64,000 nt of DNA from positions 2,664,001 through 2,728,000 of the forward strand of contig NZ_CP042239.1 in NCBI RefSeq assembly GCF_007833215.1. Reading direction: 5' to 3'. The notes under the pieces were generated by a model. That model did not search any database. It worked only from the letters and a program-made list of their open reading frames with translations, and was not told the DNA's origin. This stretch comes from Sphingomonas suaedae. Lineage in GTDB: Bacteria > Pseudomonadota > Alphaproteobacteria > Sphingomonadales > Sphingomonadaceae. Made by a program: the position numbers and the translations under genes. This document shows, one piece after another, positions 8,657-17,583 of this stretch; position 1 is the first letter of the stretch; the number at the start of each line of letters is the position of its first letter.

Positions 8657-9733
8657 ATGGCGGGCAACGCAATAGATGACGGTGGAGCAACCGGTCGCAA
8701 CCCGCGGGCGGGGTTTCCCTCGCTCAACCAGCGCAGCTTCGCCCCGTTCAAGATCGCGACGGTGATCGACACCGTTGCCGATCGCGGGATCAGCGCTGAG
8801 ACCGTGCTGGAGCGCACCGGCCTGTCACTGGCGGAGGTGCGCGATCCCCACACGATGACCTCGATCGGCCAGTATCTCACCGCGTGCGAGAACATCGTCG
8901 CGGCGGGGGCCGGGTTCGCCGACGCATTCGCGATCGGCGCCCGCCTCCACCTCTCGGCCTATGGCATGTACGGCTATGCGTTGATGTGTTCGCCGACGAT
9001 GCGCGACTTTTTCGACTTCGCCGTGCGCTACCAGCCGCTCGCCACGCCCACGGTGCGCCTCGAATGGCGGGCCGAGGGCGATGTGGCGATCTGGCAGTTC
9101 CGGGAAATCTATCGCGACGTGATGAGCAGCGACGTGCGCACCTTTCTGGTGCGCCAGCAGATGAAGATGACCTTTACCCATATCCGCGATACGGCGGGCA
9201 CCGACAATTTGCCGGTCCGAGCGCTGTTCGCCTTGCCCGAAGACTCGTTTTCGGCGGAGGACGCACGCGCGCTGTCCTGTCCGTGCCTGTATGATCAGGA
9301 GGCGAACGAACTCCATTATGCGATCGGCATCCTCGACCAGACGCCCGAGCTGGGGAACCGGTTGACCCGGACGATGCTTGAGGAGACGTGCGACCGGCTG
9401 ATCGGCCAGTCGCGGATATCCTCCGGCCTGTCGGGTGAGGTCTATCAGTTGCTGATGAACGCCCCGAGCCACTTTCCCTCGATGGAGGCGATCGCCGAGC
9501 AGCTGGGGCTGCAGGAGCGGACGCTACGCCGTCGACTCGCGGCCGAGGACTCCAGCTATGGCGCGATCGTCGACGATGTCCGCCGCAAGCTGGCGATCGA
9601 ATATCTCCAGACGACACGGATGAGCGTGGACGATGTCGCCTGGAAGGTAGGCTTCAGCGACAGCGCGAACCTGCGCCGCGCGGTCCGGCGCTGGACCGGC
9701 AAGACGATCAGCGAGATTCGGGCCCGCAAATAG
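8657..9733 (+). CDS. AraC-family transcriptional regulator with arabinose-binding-like sensor domain
   Basis: Transcription factor of 358 residues. Residues about 40-230 look like the Arabinose_bd sensor domain found in OruR/PhbR-type regulators (SLAEVRDPHTMTSIGQY, FADAFAIGARLHLSAYGMYGYAL). Residues about 245-355 form the double helix-turn-helix: MEAIAEQLGLQERTLRRRLA and MSVDDVAWKVGFSDSANLRRAVRRWTG. GGGAGAATAAGCG precedes the ATG. It is divergent from the TBDT gene with the 21-bp-spaced repeats between them, so it probably controls that run and perhaps itself. The ligand is unknown; a breakdown intermediate of the imported compound is the natural guess. Confidence 0.92.
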   Translation: MAGNAIDDGGATGRNPRAGFPSLNQRSFAPFKIATVIDTVADRGISAETVLERTGLSLAEVRDPHTMTSIGQYLTACENIVAAGAGFADAFAIGARLHLSAYGMYGYALMCSPTMRDFFDFAVRYQPLATPTVRLEWRAEGDVAIWQFREIYRDVMSSDVRTFLVRQQMKMTFTHIRDTAGTDNLPVRALFALPEDSFSAEDARALSCPCLYDQEANELHYAIGILDQTPELGNRLTRTMLEETCDRLIGQSRISSGLSGEVYQLLMNAPSHFPSMEAIAEQLGLQERTLRRRLAAEDSSYGAIVDDVRRKLAIEYLQTTRMSVDDVAWKVGFSDSANLRRAVRRWTGKTISEIRARK

Positions 9734-9864
9734 GAAGGCGCGCGGAAGCGTACCATTCCGATCTCATGCAGCTGCGCGAGGCCGCGCCCGTCAAAGGCGG
9801 CGTGCCTCTCCTTCCGATGCCCTTTATGGCGATACGGGTAGCGGCACGCGGCATTGCAGGGGCG

Positions 9865-10398
9865 CTATGGCTTCGGACGGTTCGCGAATATCAGTTCGTT
9901 TCTGCGTAGCGCGAACCGCCATTGGCCATCGTCGCCTCGCACGAAAACTTCCGTATATTCGCCGACAGAGCCGGGTTGGGCGGGGAATGGCGGTCCGTTC
10001 CCGTCGCCGCGATAATAGGTGATCAGGCGCGTTCCCACGGCGCGATCGGGGGCTTCGAAGACCAGATGAAGATTGGTCGAGACATGCCGCGTCGTTCGTG
10101 GATCACGCGCGCGGCGCGCATAATAGTCACCGATCGACCGGCGGCCAACGAGGCGCAGGCCCTGTTGCGGGTTTTCAAACACCGCATCGGGCGTGAACAG
10201 CCTTGCGACTTCGTCCGCACGGCCATGGTCCAGCAGATACGAAAATTCGATGGCCAGTTTTGCGATCGCGAGCCGGTCTGCAGCCTCCTCCGCTAGGAGG
10301 GATCGTGCCGACATGCCTTCGTCGTTCAGCGCGCAGCCAGCGCACAAGGTAGCGAGCAAAACGAGAAGCGACCTGCGCACGACATCGCTCTTCATCAT
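9865..10398 (-). CDS. SnoaL/NTF2-like domain lipoprotein
   Basis: Protein of 177 residues with a possible lipoprotein signal peptide (SLLVLLATLCAGC, Cys at 22; the Cys at -3 of the lipobox is not ideal). A SnoaL-like NTF2 fold follows: IEFSYLLDHGRADEVARLFTPDAVFENP, then GRRSIGDYYARRA, TRHVSTNLHLVFE and a final strand WRFALRRNELIF. The fold serves as an isomerase, a dehydratase or a plain binding domain, so no reaction is assigned. AGAGGG lies 5 bases before the ATG at 10398; GTG at 10404 and ATG at 10395 are alternatives. It follows the second TBDT but is separated from it by a hairpin plus T-run, so it may be expressed at a reduced level or only on readthrough. Confidence 0.8.
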   Translation of the reverse strand: MMKSDVVRRSLLVLLATLCAGCALNDEGMSARSLLAEEAADRLAIAKLAIEFSYLLDHGRADEVARLFTPDAVFENPQQGLRLVGRRSIGDYYARRARDPRTTRHVSTNLHLVFEAPDRAVGTRLITYYRGDGNGPPFPAQPGSVGEYTEVFVRGDDGQWRFALRRNELIFANRPKP

Positions 10399-10419
10399 TG
10401 GCACCCTCTCGCGCGTGAG

Positions 10420-10447
10420 AAAAAAAGGAGCGCCCCGAAGGGCGCCC
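10420..10447 (-). terminator. Rho-independent terminator/attenuator between TBDT and SnoaL gene
   Basis: Reading the minus strand, GGGCGCCC, loop TTCG, GGGCGCTC (one G-U pair) forms an 8-bp stem with a stable UUCG-type tetraloop, followed by CCTTTTTTT. It lies 20 bases after the TBDT stop codon and its T-run ends only 21 bases before the ATG of the SnoaL gene. Confidence 0.85.
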
Positions 10448-10467
10448 GAGGGGAGCTGGTTGTGCGT

Positions 10468-13281
10468 TTACATGCGTATTCGCACGCCGACGGTGTAACG
10501 CCGACCGATCTTGTCGTAATATTGCCCGTTTACCGGAGCGTTCAGGACGAAATAGGGTGTCGGGCGCGGATCCTGGTCAAACAGGTTATTCACTGCCCAG
10601 AAGAGTTCGTAGTTCTTTTCCTCTCCTGAGAAGAACTTGCCCGTCAGGTTGAAATACCATGTCGATGGCACGCGATTGTCGTTGATCGTCGGTCCACCGG
10701 GAATATTGTAGGTCTTGTCCTGCACCCCCGCGCTGATGAACATCGTCTGCAGCGAGACTTCCCATAGATCATTGCCGAGCGTCTGGCTCAGATCGGCGCG
10801 AAATTTCGGGATCGCGCCAAGCGTGGACGCATTCATCGCCCCGGAATGATCGAATGGGACGGAACCCACCGTCCCGGGATCGACGACCGAACGGAGCACA
10901 TAGGTTCCGCTCGCCCCGACACTGTACCTGCCGCTTTCGCCGAGAAAGCCGACGCGGCTGTCGTAATTCAACGTCCCGTCAATCCCCTCCTGGGTGAAGG
11001 AGCCGAGATTGAGCGTTCCGGCGAGCATGGCGGTGTGGATGCGCTCCCCGGGCGCGGCGGGGTCGGGTCCATAGGTGAAGGCGTTGCAAAAGGCCTGGTC
11101 GCCCGCGCTGCACAGCTGGGCGATCTGCGCGCTGGTGGGGTTGGAGATCGCATCCGTGATGCGGATATTGTAATAATCGATGGACACCCCCAGCCCGCGC
11201 AGCGCCCCGGTGCCCCGATACGCAACGCCGGCCGTCCAGGTATCGCCGAGTTCCGGTTTGACGTTGATGTTCCCGGCGGTCGCATTCTGCGGAATATTTG
11301 CGGTCTTGCTCTTGCCGTCGACGATCAGCGTGATCGGATTGGTCAGAACGTTGCCGGGGCTATACAGCTCGTTGAGAGCGGGCGCGCGAATGTCGCGCGA
11401 GCGCGAAACGCGCAGGACCAGGCCATCAAGCGGCTCCCATACCGCACCGGCCTTCCACGCGGTCTGCCCGCCTGCGGTGCTGTAATCGGCATAGCGCAGC
11501 GCGCCGTTCAGATTGAATCCGGTGAAAAGCGGCGCGGTCGCCTCGGCATAGCCCTCTGTCACGCTGAAACTGCCGGACCAGGGAATTGCATTGCCCGCGC
11601 CCAGATAGCCGCTCGCCGCCGAAATCGGATCGGCAGTGAGACGGGACGTCTCCCTGCGATGTTCGCCGCCAAAGGCGAGGCGGAGCGCCCCACCGGGAAG
11701 GTCGAACAGATTGCCGACCACATTCGCGGCGACCGTGAACTGGGTATATTTGACGTCGGAGGCAGGCTCGCCCCAGATATAGTCGCGCGCCGCGGCACTC
11801 GTATTGCCTTCGCCGAACAGATCGAGCGGCTGGCATCCTGCGGCAGCCGGATTGTTCTGCGCCACGGCGCGACAGACGATCCGACCGTTCGATACGCCGG
11901 TGAGAAACCGCCCCTCATCCACCGCGTCGATCGCAAAATTGAGGTTTTGCGTGACCAGGACCTTGCTGGCGCGCTGTTTGAAATAGTTGATGCCGTAGCT
12001 GCTGTGCGCGTCCCAGCTCCAGCTGCCGCCCAGCTTGCCCTTCAGGCCGATCGTGCCGTGCGGCGTCTCGTTGGTGACGCGGAACTGGTTGTTGCCGATA
12101 TCGAAGCCGATCCGGCTGATGCTGATCGACTGGTTCTCGGGCAGCAGCGCGCGAACCTCCGCTGGCAGGAATGGGTTGTCGCCCCGGATCGTCTGGCTGT
12201 TGAGGCGCAGCACCGCGCTGGTGATGGTGCCCTGCGCCTTCGACCAGCCACCCTCGACATAGGCGGTCAGGGAGTCCGAAAAGTCGAAATAGAGGCTGCC
12301 ATACAGGGTCCCCCGCTCGACACCGGGTACGGTCGTGGTCTGCGCATTGACCGACTGGCCTTCGCCGCCGACCATCACCCGGCCATCGATCGGACTGCCA
12401 TAGTCGAACCTGCGCAGCGACTTGTCGGGATTGAAGGTCATCCCGACCAGCGCGGCAAGCGCCGGAGACGCGCCGGTCGGAACGCGAACGATCACGCCGC
12501 CAGCGCCCAGCGAGTTGACCACATTTTCCGCGAGCAGCAGATCGGTTGGGCCTGTGCGGTCGGTGACGATCAGATGCTCGCGACGACCCCAGTCGCGTGA
12601 ATAGAAGCTGCCTACTCCCTCGACGTCCGAATAGTCCGCGCTGAGGACGAGGTGCCCGCGCCCGTCGGCGAAATCGGTGCCCGCCAGTACGCCGACGCGG
12701 AAACGACGGTCGTCCCCCTCTTCCGAAATGCCGGTCTGAACACGTGCGTCGATCCCGTCATAGCGGGTCTTCATGATGAGGTTGACCACGCCCGACACCG
12801 CGTCGGAACCATAGAGTGCGGAGGCGCCGCCCGTTACCACGTCGATCCGGTCGATCATGATCGTCGGCATCAGATTGAGGTCGGTGGTATTCGGCGTGCT
12901 CTGGTTGGCCGAAGGCGCGAACGGTACGACGCGCGAGCCATTGACCAGCACCAGCGTCCGCTGCCCGCCAAGTCCCCGCAAATCCGCGGTCGCCTGACCC
13001 GGGCTGGACAAATTGGTCGCGTTTGCCCCTGGGGACCGCGATGCCTTGAAGGCCGGGTTCTGGTTCAGCACGTCCATGATCGTTTCCGCAGCGCGGCGAT
13101 CAATCGTTTCCGCACCGACCACCTGGGTGGGCGTTGGTGCATCCAAACCGTTGGTGGCCGTGCGCGATGCGGTGATGACGATCGCATCGGAGTCGGACTC
13201 GTCGCCGATATCCTGCGCGGCGGCCGGGCACGCCAGCAACGCCAGGCCACTGCATGTGGCCAGAAAAAATGCCTTATCCAT
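10468..13281 (-). CDS. TonB-dependent outer-membrane receptor (second of the ECF locus)
   Basis: TBDT of 937 residues. The signal peptide runs from MDKAFFLATCSGLALL to ACPAAAQD; the TonB-box-like stretch is AIVITASRT. The plug covers about residues 45-170 (VDVLNQNP-like MDVLNQNPAFKASRS, TLVLVNGSRVVPF, IDVVTGGASALYGSDAVSGVVN), then the barrel. The protein ends in VRIRM rather than a terminal Phe, as in many long sphingomonad TBDTs. No STN domain. The ATG at 13281 is preceded by AAGGGGGG at 8 bases. It starts 21 bases after the amidohydrolase and probably shares its transcript. The ligand is unknown; having two TBDTs around one hydrolase suggests related ligands or substrate and product. Confidence 0.92.
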   Translation of the reverse strand: MDKAFFLATCSGLALLACPAAAQDIGDESDSDAIVITASRTATNGLDAPTPTQVVGAETIDRRAAETIMDVLNQNPAFKASRSPGANATNLSSPGQATADLRGLGGQRTLVLVNGSRVVPFAPSANQSTPNTTDLNLMPTIMIDRIDVVTGGASALYGSDAVSGVVNLIMKTRYDGIDARVQTGISEEGDDRRFRVGVLAGTDFADGRGHLVLSADYSDVEGVGSFYSRDWGRREHLIVTDRTGPTDLLLAENVVNSLGAGGVIVRVPTGASPALAALVGMTFNPDKSLRRFDYGSPIDGRVMVGGEGQSVNAQTTTVPGVERGTLYGSLYFDFSDSLTAYVEGGWSKAQGTITSAVLRLNSQTIRGDNPFLPAEVRALLPENQSISISRIGFDIGNNQFRVTNETPHGTIGLKGKLGGSWSWDAHSSYGINYFKQRASKVLVTQNLNFAIDAVDEGRFLTGVSNGRIVCRAVAQNNPAAAGCQPLDLFGEGNTSAAARDYIWGEPASDVKYTQFTVAANVVGNLFDLPGGALRLAFGGEHRRETSRLTADPISAASGYLGAGNAIPWSGSFSVTEGYAEATAPLFTGFNLNGALRYADYSTAGGQTAWKAGAVWEPLDGLVLRVSRSRDIRAPALNELYSPGNVLTNPITLIVDGKSKTANIPQNATAGNINVKPELGDTWTAGVAYRGTGALRGLGVSIDYYNIRITDAISNPTSAQIAQLCSAGDQAFCNAFTYGPDPAAPGERIHTAMLAGTLNLGSFTQEGIDGTLNYDSRVGFLGESGRYSVGASGTYVLRSVVDPGTVGSVPFDHSGAMNASTLGAIPKFRADLSQTLGNDLWEVSLQTMFISAGVQDKTYNIPGGPTINDNRVPSTWYFNLTGKFFSGEEKNYELFWAVNNLFDQDPRPTPYFVLNAPVNGQYYDKIGRRYTVGVRIRM

Positions 13282-13302
13282 CACCTCATCCCCCCTTGTC
13301 GG

Positions 13303-14313
13303 TCAGTTTTGCGTCGGCACGGGCGGCAGACCGAGCAGCGCCGCCGGGTTATCGGCCGTCATCCGGCGCACCTCCGCCGCAGTGAACCCGCGCCCACGGA
13401 GCAGGCCTGCAACCATCGCAATCATGTCGTCGGGCATGACCTGCCCCAATTGCCCGCCATCGCTGCTCAGGATCACATGGTCGGGACCGAGCGTGCGGAT
13501 CGCCCGGGCATATTGGTCGAAGGTGAAACTGGCGCGCTGCCCGATCAGAAATCCGGCGACGAATTCGATCTGCGCGCCCAGGCGGACGGCTTCCTGCATC
13601 TGCGCCATGGTCATGTCGATCGGATGGCCGATGGCGTGCGTCACAAAGACCCGCGCGATCCCCTGTCGCTTCGCCTCGCGGATGACCATCAGCGCCTCGG
13701 CCGGACTCAAATGCCCGGTCGCGAGTGCGAGGCGGACGTCGCTGTCGCGGACATCGGCCTTTGCGATCGCGGCGATCACCGCCTTTGTTTCGGCCAGCAG
13801 CTCGCCGTCTTTCGAAACGCGCACGGGCGGCCGGTCCTGTCCGCGCGAGGTGATGTTCTTCTCGCTATCCCAGGTGGGCATACTGACGATGCGCGCGCGC
13901 CCGCCCTTCACCTCGCCGAAATGATACACCGCCGCCGGGTTCAGCCCCCCCATCGGGTGGTTGAGACATAGCTGGCCGAACACCTCGACACCCGGCACCG
14001 CTTTTGACGCAAGATAGGCGAGCTGGGCGGTCTGATCGTAATGCTGCTTGATGACGAAGCCGCGCATTCCCGCCTTCTTCGCGCGCTCCGCCATGTCGAT
14101 CACGTCCAGCGCGCGGCGGGCCTGCACGCTGTGCGGTCCGAAGCTGTCGGGATCGAGATGGGTGTGGATATCGATCGCTCCGCGCAGCATCGCCCGGTCC
14201 GCGGGCGTCGGCGGCGGCAGCCTTCCCAGCGGAAATTGCGCCCAGGCCGGCCGGGCCAGGAGCAGGCCGGGCGCCAGAGCCATCAGGGCACGGCGGTTCA
14301 TGGATCCGTTCAC
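13303..14313 (-). CDS. Secreted amidohydrolase-fold protein (DUF6282-like)
   Basis: Predicted periplasmic metal-dependent hydrolase of 336 residues with a TIM-barrel amidohydrolase look. Signal peptide: RRALMALAPGLLLARPAWAQ. Candidate metal ligands are the HxH in AIDIHTHLD, the Lys in GFVIKQHYD, histidines in FVTHAIGHPIDM and Asp in ILSSDGGQ. Segment order resembles the DUF6282 family; the reaction is unknown. A start at GTG 14313 is chosen because AAGGAG lies 9 bases upstream; the ATG at 14301 is the alternative. It sits 40 bases after the STN-type TBDT and 21 before the next TBDT, so all three likely form one operon. Confidence 0.8.
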   Translation of the reverse strand: MNGSMNRRALMALAPGLLLARPAWAQFPLGRLPPPTPADRAMLRGAIDIHTHLDPDSFGPHSVQARRALDVIDMAERAKKAGMRGFVIKQHYDQTAQLAYLASKAVPGVEVFGQLCLNHPMGGLNPAAVYHFGEVKGGRARIVSMPTWDSEKNITSRGQDRPPVRVSKDGELLAETKAVIAAIAKADVRDSDVRLALATGHLSPAEALMVIREAKRQGIARVFVTHAIGHPIDMTMAQMQEAVRLGAQIEFVAGFLIGQRASFTFDQYARAIRTLGPDHVILSSDGGQLGQVMPDDMIAMVAGLLRGRGFTAAEVRRMTADNPAALLGLPPVPTQN

Positions 14314-14353
14314 GCTCTCAAACTCCTTGATGTTCCGATGGCGTGACGCGCCG

Positions 14354-17300
14354 TCACAGTCGCAACCGTGCGCCCACGACGTAGAAGGTGCCGCGACGGT
14401 CGAAGAACTGCGAGTTGGCGATCGTCGGCGTCGCGATCGAATTGGGCGTGATCGGCGGATAGACGTTGAACAGGTTTTCAACGCGGCCATAGAGTTCGAT
14501 GTTCGATGTCAGCTTGTACGATCCCGACACGTCGACATAGCTGCGCCCGGCCACAGTGTTGTCGGCGATGTCGAGTCGGGTGATGTTGAAGCGCGTATCG
14601 AAGTTGCCGCCGTCGATATAGCGATAGCCGATGCCCAACTTGAACTTCCCGATCGCGTAATTCGCGTCGAGATTGACGCGCCATTCGGGCACGCCCTGGG
14701 GTGGCGCGCCAATGCCGGCCAGACCGACATAGTCGTTGGTCGTGCCGTTGGAGGTGGTCGACAGTTCGGCGACATAATTTGCCAGCCCGCGCAGACCGAG
14801 ATCGCCCCCCAGGAAAGCGGTCCGGTACTGCAGCTCGAAATCGACCCCGCTGGTCTTCAACGCCTCGGCATTGAACGGCGCGGCGTTGATTTGGGTGATG
14901 ATCCCGGTGCTGGGGTTGCGGATCACGCTGGCGCAGAATTCGGTCCGCCCGTCTTCGCAGAAATCGACGATATTCTGCGAAGGGACGGTGGCGATCGCCT
15001 GGTTGATCTTGATGCGGTAGTAATCCACCGATGCCCTCAGCCCCGGAAGAAAGTCCGGCTGCAAGACCACCCCGGCGGTGAAGGTATCGGCCTTTTCGGG
15101 CTCCAGTGCCGGATTGCCGGCGGTGATCTGCAAGGTCGGGCGCGCCACATTGTCGCGCGGATCGATGATCCCGTTGATCACCTGATTGCCGCGCGAGAAC
15201 AGTTCCCAATTGTTGGGCGCGCGGATATCCCGCGACAGCGTGGCGCGAAACCGGACATCCGGAATGGGCGAATAATTGACGCCGACTTTCCAGGTGGTGA
15301 CCGCACCGCTCAGCTCGTAATCCGTGTAGCGAACGGCACCGTTGAGTTCGAGATTGTCGGCAAAGCGGCTGCCGTTGGCGAGTGGCACCACGACCTCCGC
15401 ATAGCCTTCCTTGACGTCGAACTCGCCCTCGAACGGTTGGGAATTGATCGAGCGCCAGCGCCGCGCAGCCGAATCGTCATCGGCGGTGAGCACGGTCTTT
15501 TCGCGGCGATATTCGGCGCCGATCGCGACCTTCACATCGCCTGCCCAGGTTGCAAACGGACTGCCCGACAAATTGGCCGCGAACACGTCCTGTTCCTGCC
15601 GTGAGCGTGTCCAGGATGTACCGCGATAATAGTCGAGCGCCCGCTGATCGATCGATCCGGCACCGAACGGGTCGATCGGCACGCACTCACGAATATCGCG
15701 ATAGGGGTCCTGCGCATCGGTCGGGTTCGGATTGGCAAGCAGCGCGCGGCAGACCGGCCGGTTGGTCGCCGGATCGATCACGCTGTCGATGCCCATCCTC
15801 CAGCGACTGTTGATCCGGTTATAGTGGCTGATCGACTCGTAACTGTTGCGGCTGATCTGGCCGGAAATGTCCCAGGTCCAGCCGTCACCGAACCGCCCCT
15901 CCAGCCCGAAGGTGAAGCGGTTGACCTCCGTCTTGTTGTCGAACAGCGACGTCTGGTCTTCGTAATTCATGCGACCGAGCAGAAAGCTGTTCACGCCAGC
16001 CGCCGTCATCGCGTCCCGCATCGGCGACGCCAGGAATGCGTTGTCGATCTGGATGGTTACGCCGGCATCGTCCCGGTTCGGGGACAGGTCGGACAGGACG
16101 TTCACGCGCGAATAGAGAAAATCGGTGAAGAAGGTGACGTTGTCGGTGATGTCGAACCGGACGCCGCCATAAGCCGTGACACGCTCGATTTCCGGCAGGA
16201 TGTTGCCATCGTCGGTCAGCTGACCGCCATCGCCCCCCGTCATGAAGGTGCCGCCGATATTGGTGCCATAGACGAACGGAACCGGGTTGCCGTTACGATC
16301 GAACTGTACCCCCGTGCCTGCCGCGAAGCCCAGGCGCTGCGCCAGGCTGGGTCCCGTCGCATTGGGATTGGCGGAATTGGTGCGGGTGATGACGCCGCCC
16401 GCCGTCATGTTGGTGAACCGCGCATTGTCGGAGATGATCAGGCGGGGCTGGCCGTTGGTCGGCGTGTAGGCCGGATTGGTCAGCAGCGCCGTCCCCCGGC
16501 TGCCCCAAGGCCGGGTCGCCTGCGCCGTCTGACCGCTGTTGCGCATATAGTCGCCGGCAAGGGTCAGTTGCAGCCGATCGTCGAAGAGCTTGGTGCCATA
16601 GGCGCCGCTGACTGCGGGCCGGTGATGGTCGTCATAGATGGTCTGTCCATAGGACGCGTCCAGCCTCAGCCCCTTGAGATTCTTGTCGAGGATGAAATTG
16701 ACCACGCCCGCGACCGCATCCGATCCATAGGCGGCGGAGGCGCCGCCGGTGACGATCTCGACATTGCTGATCAATGCGACGGGGACGATGTTGGTGTCGA
16801 TCGTCCCGGCCGGATCGGTGAAGGCGACCCGGCGGCCGTCGATCAGGAGCAGCGTGCGCTGGGTGCCCAGCGCGCGCAGGTCTGCATTGGATCCGCCGAC
16901 CGGCTCGCTCGACTTGCCGATATTCTGGTTGATGCGAAGCTGCGGCACGTCGTCGAGCAATTCCGAAACGGTGCTCACCGCCTTGCGGTCCAATTCCCCC
17001 CGGCCCAATATCGTGACGGGCGTCGGGGCGGTGAAGCCGCTGATCCGCGTTCCCGTGACCGTGATCGCCTCCTCCTCCGCCGGGGCAGGCTCGACGCTCG
17101 CGGTTTCCGCCTGGGGCGGTGCCTCGCTCGTTCGAGCGGGCTCGGGCGCCCTGCGCGGCGCGGGGAGCGCATCGATCACATAGCTGTTCGCATTCGCCTT
17201 GCGGACCGTGAGGCCGGTGCTGGTCAGCAATTTGCGCAACGCATCGTCCGGGGAATGCTTGCCGCGCAGCGCGTGCGAACGCACGCCGATCAGCCGGGCA

Positions 17301-17494
17301 GGATCGAACAGGACCGATTTCCCGCTTTGCCGTCCAAAGGCTTCCAGCGCGCGCGACAGGTCCTGCGCCGGGATATTATAAGTCCGCAATTCCGAAGACT
17401 GCGCGGCGGCGACGACCGGAAAAACCGGCGCGAATCCGATCGCTGCACCCGCAAGCGCAGTGGCCATCAACCGGCCATATGCCCGATGTGACAT
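14354..17494 (-). CDS. TonB-dependent receptor with N-terminal STN signalling domain
   Basis: TBDT transducer of 1046 residues. The signal peptide ends near VFPVVAAAQ. An STN domain follows (about residues 33-90: LRTYNIPAQDLSRALEAFGR, LLTSTGLTVRKANANSYVI), then a proline- and Glu-rich linker, a TonB-box-like AITVTGTRI, the plug (LLLIDGRRVAF, EIVTGGASAAYGSDAVAGVVNFIL) and the barrel ending VVGARLRL. In FecA-type systems the STN domain relays ligand binding to a FecR-type anti-sigma factor. The sigma and fecR genes lie directly upstream, which supports that role. Start: ATG at 17494 behind GGGGGAGAGGA. A FecI-like promoter candidate lies 63-89 bases upstream. Confidence 0.94.
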   Translation of the reverse strand: MSHRAYGRLMATALAGAAIGFAPVFPVVAAAQSSELRTYNIPAQDLSRALEAFGRQSGKSVLFDPARLIGVRSHALRGKHSPDDALRKLLTSTGLTVRKANANSYVIDALPAPRRAPEPARTSEAPPQAETASVEPAPAEEEAITVTGTRISGFTAPTPVTILGRGELDRKAVSTVSELLDDVPQLRINQNIGKSSEPVGGSNADLRALGTQRTLLLIDGRRVAFTDPAGTIDTNIVPVALISNVEIVTGGASAAYGSDAVAGVVNFILDKNLKGLRLDASYGQTIYDDHHRPAVSGAYGTKLFDDRLQLTLAGDYMRNSGQTAQATRPWGSRGTALLTNPAYTPTNGQPRLIISDNARFTNMTAGGVITRTNSANPNATGPSLAQRLGFAAGTGVQFDRNGNPVPFVYGTNIGGTFMTGGDGGQLTDDGNILPEIERVTAYGGVRFDITDNVTFFTDFLYSRVNVLSDLSPNRDDAGVTIQIDNAFLASPMRDAMTAAGVNSFLLGRMNYEDQTSLFDNKTEVNRFTFGLEGRFGDGWTWDISGQISRNSYESISHYNRINSRWRMGIDSVIDPATNRPVCRALLANPNPTDAQDPYRDIRECVPIDPFGAGSIDQRALDYYRGTSWTRSRQEQDVFAANLSGSPFATWAGDVKVAIGAEYRREKTVLTADDDSAARRWRSINSQPFEGEFDVKEGYAEVVVPLANGSRFADNLELNGAVRYTDYELSGAVTTWKVGVNYSPIPDVRFRATLSRDIRAPNNWELFSRGNQVINGIIDPRDNVARPTLQITAGNPALEPEKADTFTAGVVLQPDFLPGLRASVDYYRIKINQAIATVPSQNIVDFCEDGRTEFCASVIRNPSTGIITQINAAPFNAEALKTSGVDFELQYRTAFLGGDLGLRGLANYVAELSTTSNGTTNDYVGLAGIGAPPQGVPEWRVNLDANYAIGKFKLGIGYRYIDGGNFDTRFNITRLDIADNTVAGRSYVDVSGSYKLTSNIELYGRVENLFNVYPPITPNSIATPTIANSQFFDRRGTFYVVGARLRL

Positions 17495-17556
17495 TCCTCT
17501 CCCCCATCTGGTCGGGCGTTTGCGCCCTCTATCCATTCAAGACGCAGGGATTTGAT

Positions 17557-17583
17557 GAGTCCGAACGATATTCGTTATTTTCC
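17557..17583 (-). promoter_or_regulatory. Candidate FecI-type ECF promoter for the STN-type TBDT
   Basis: On the minus strand, starting at the last base of the fecR stop codon, GGAAAATAA is followed about 20 bases after its first G by CGGACTC. As recalled, the E. coli fecA promoter has GGAAAT and a similar AT-rich spacer, so the resemblance is suggestive only. It lies in the 88-base gap between fecR and the TBDT, where a promoter for the cognate sigma factor is expected. Confidence 0.5.
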
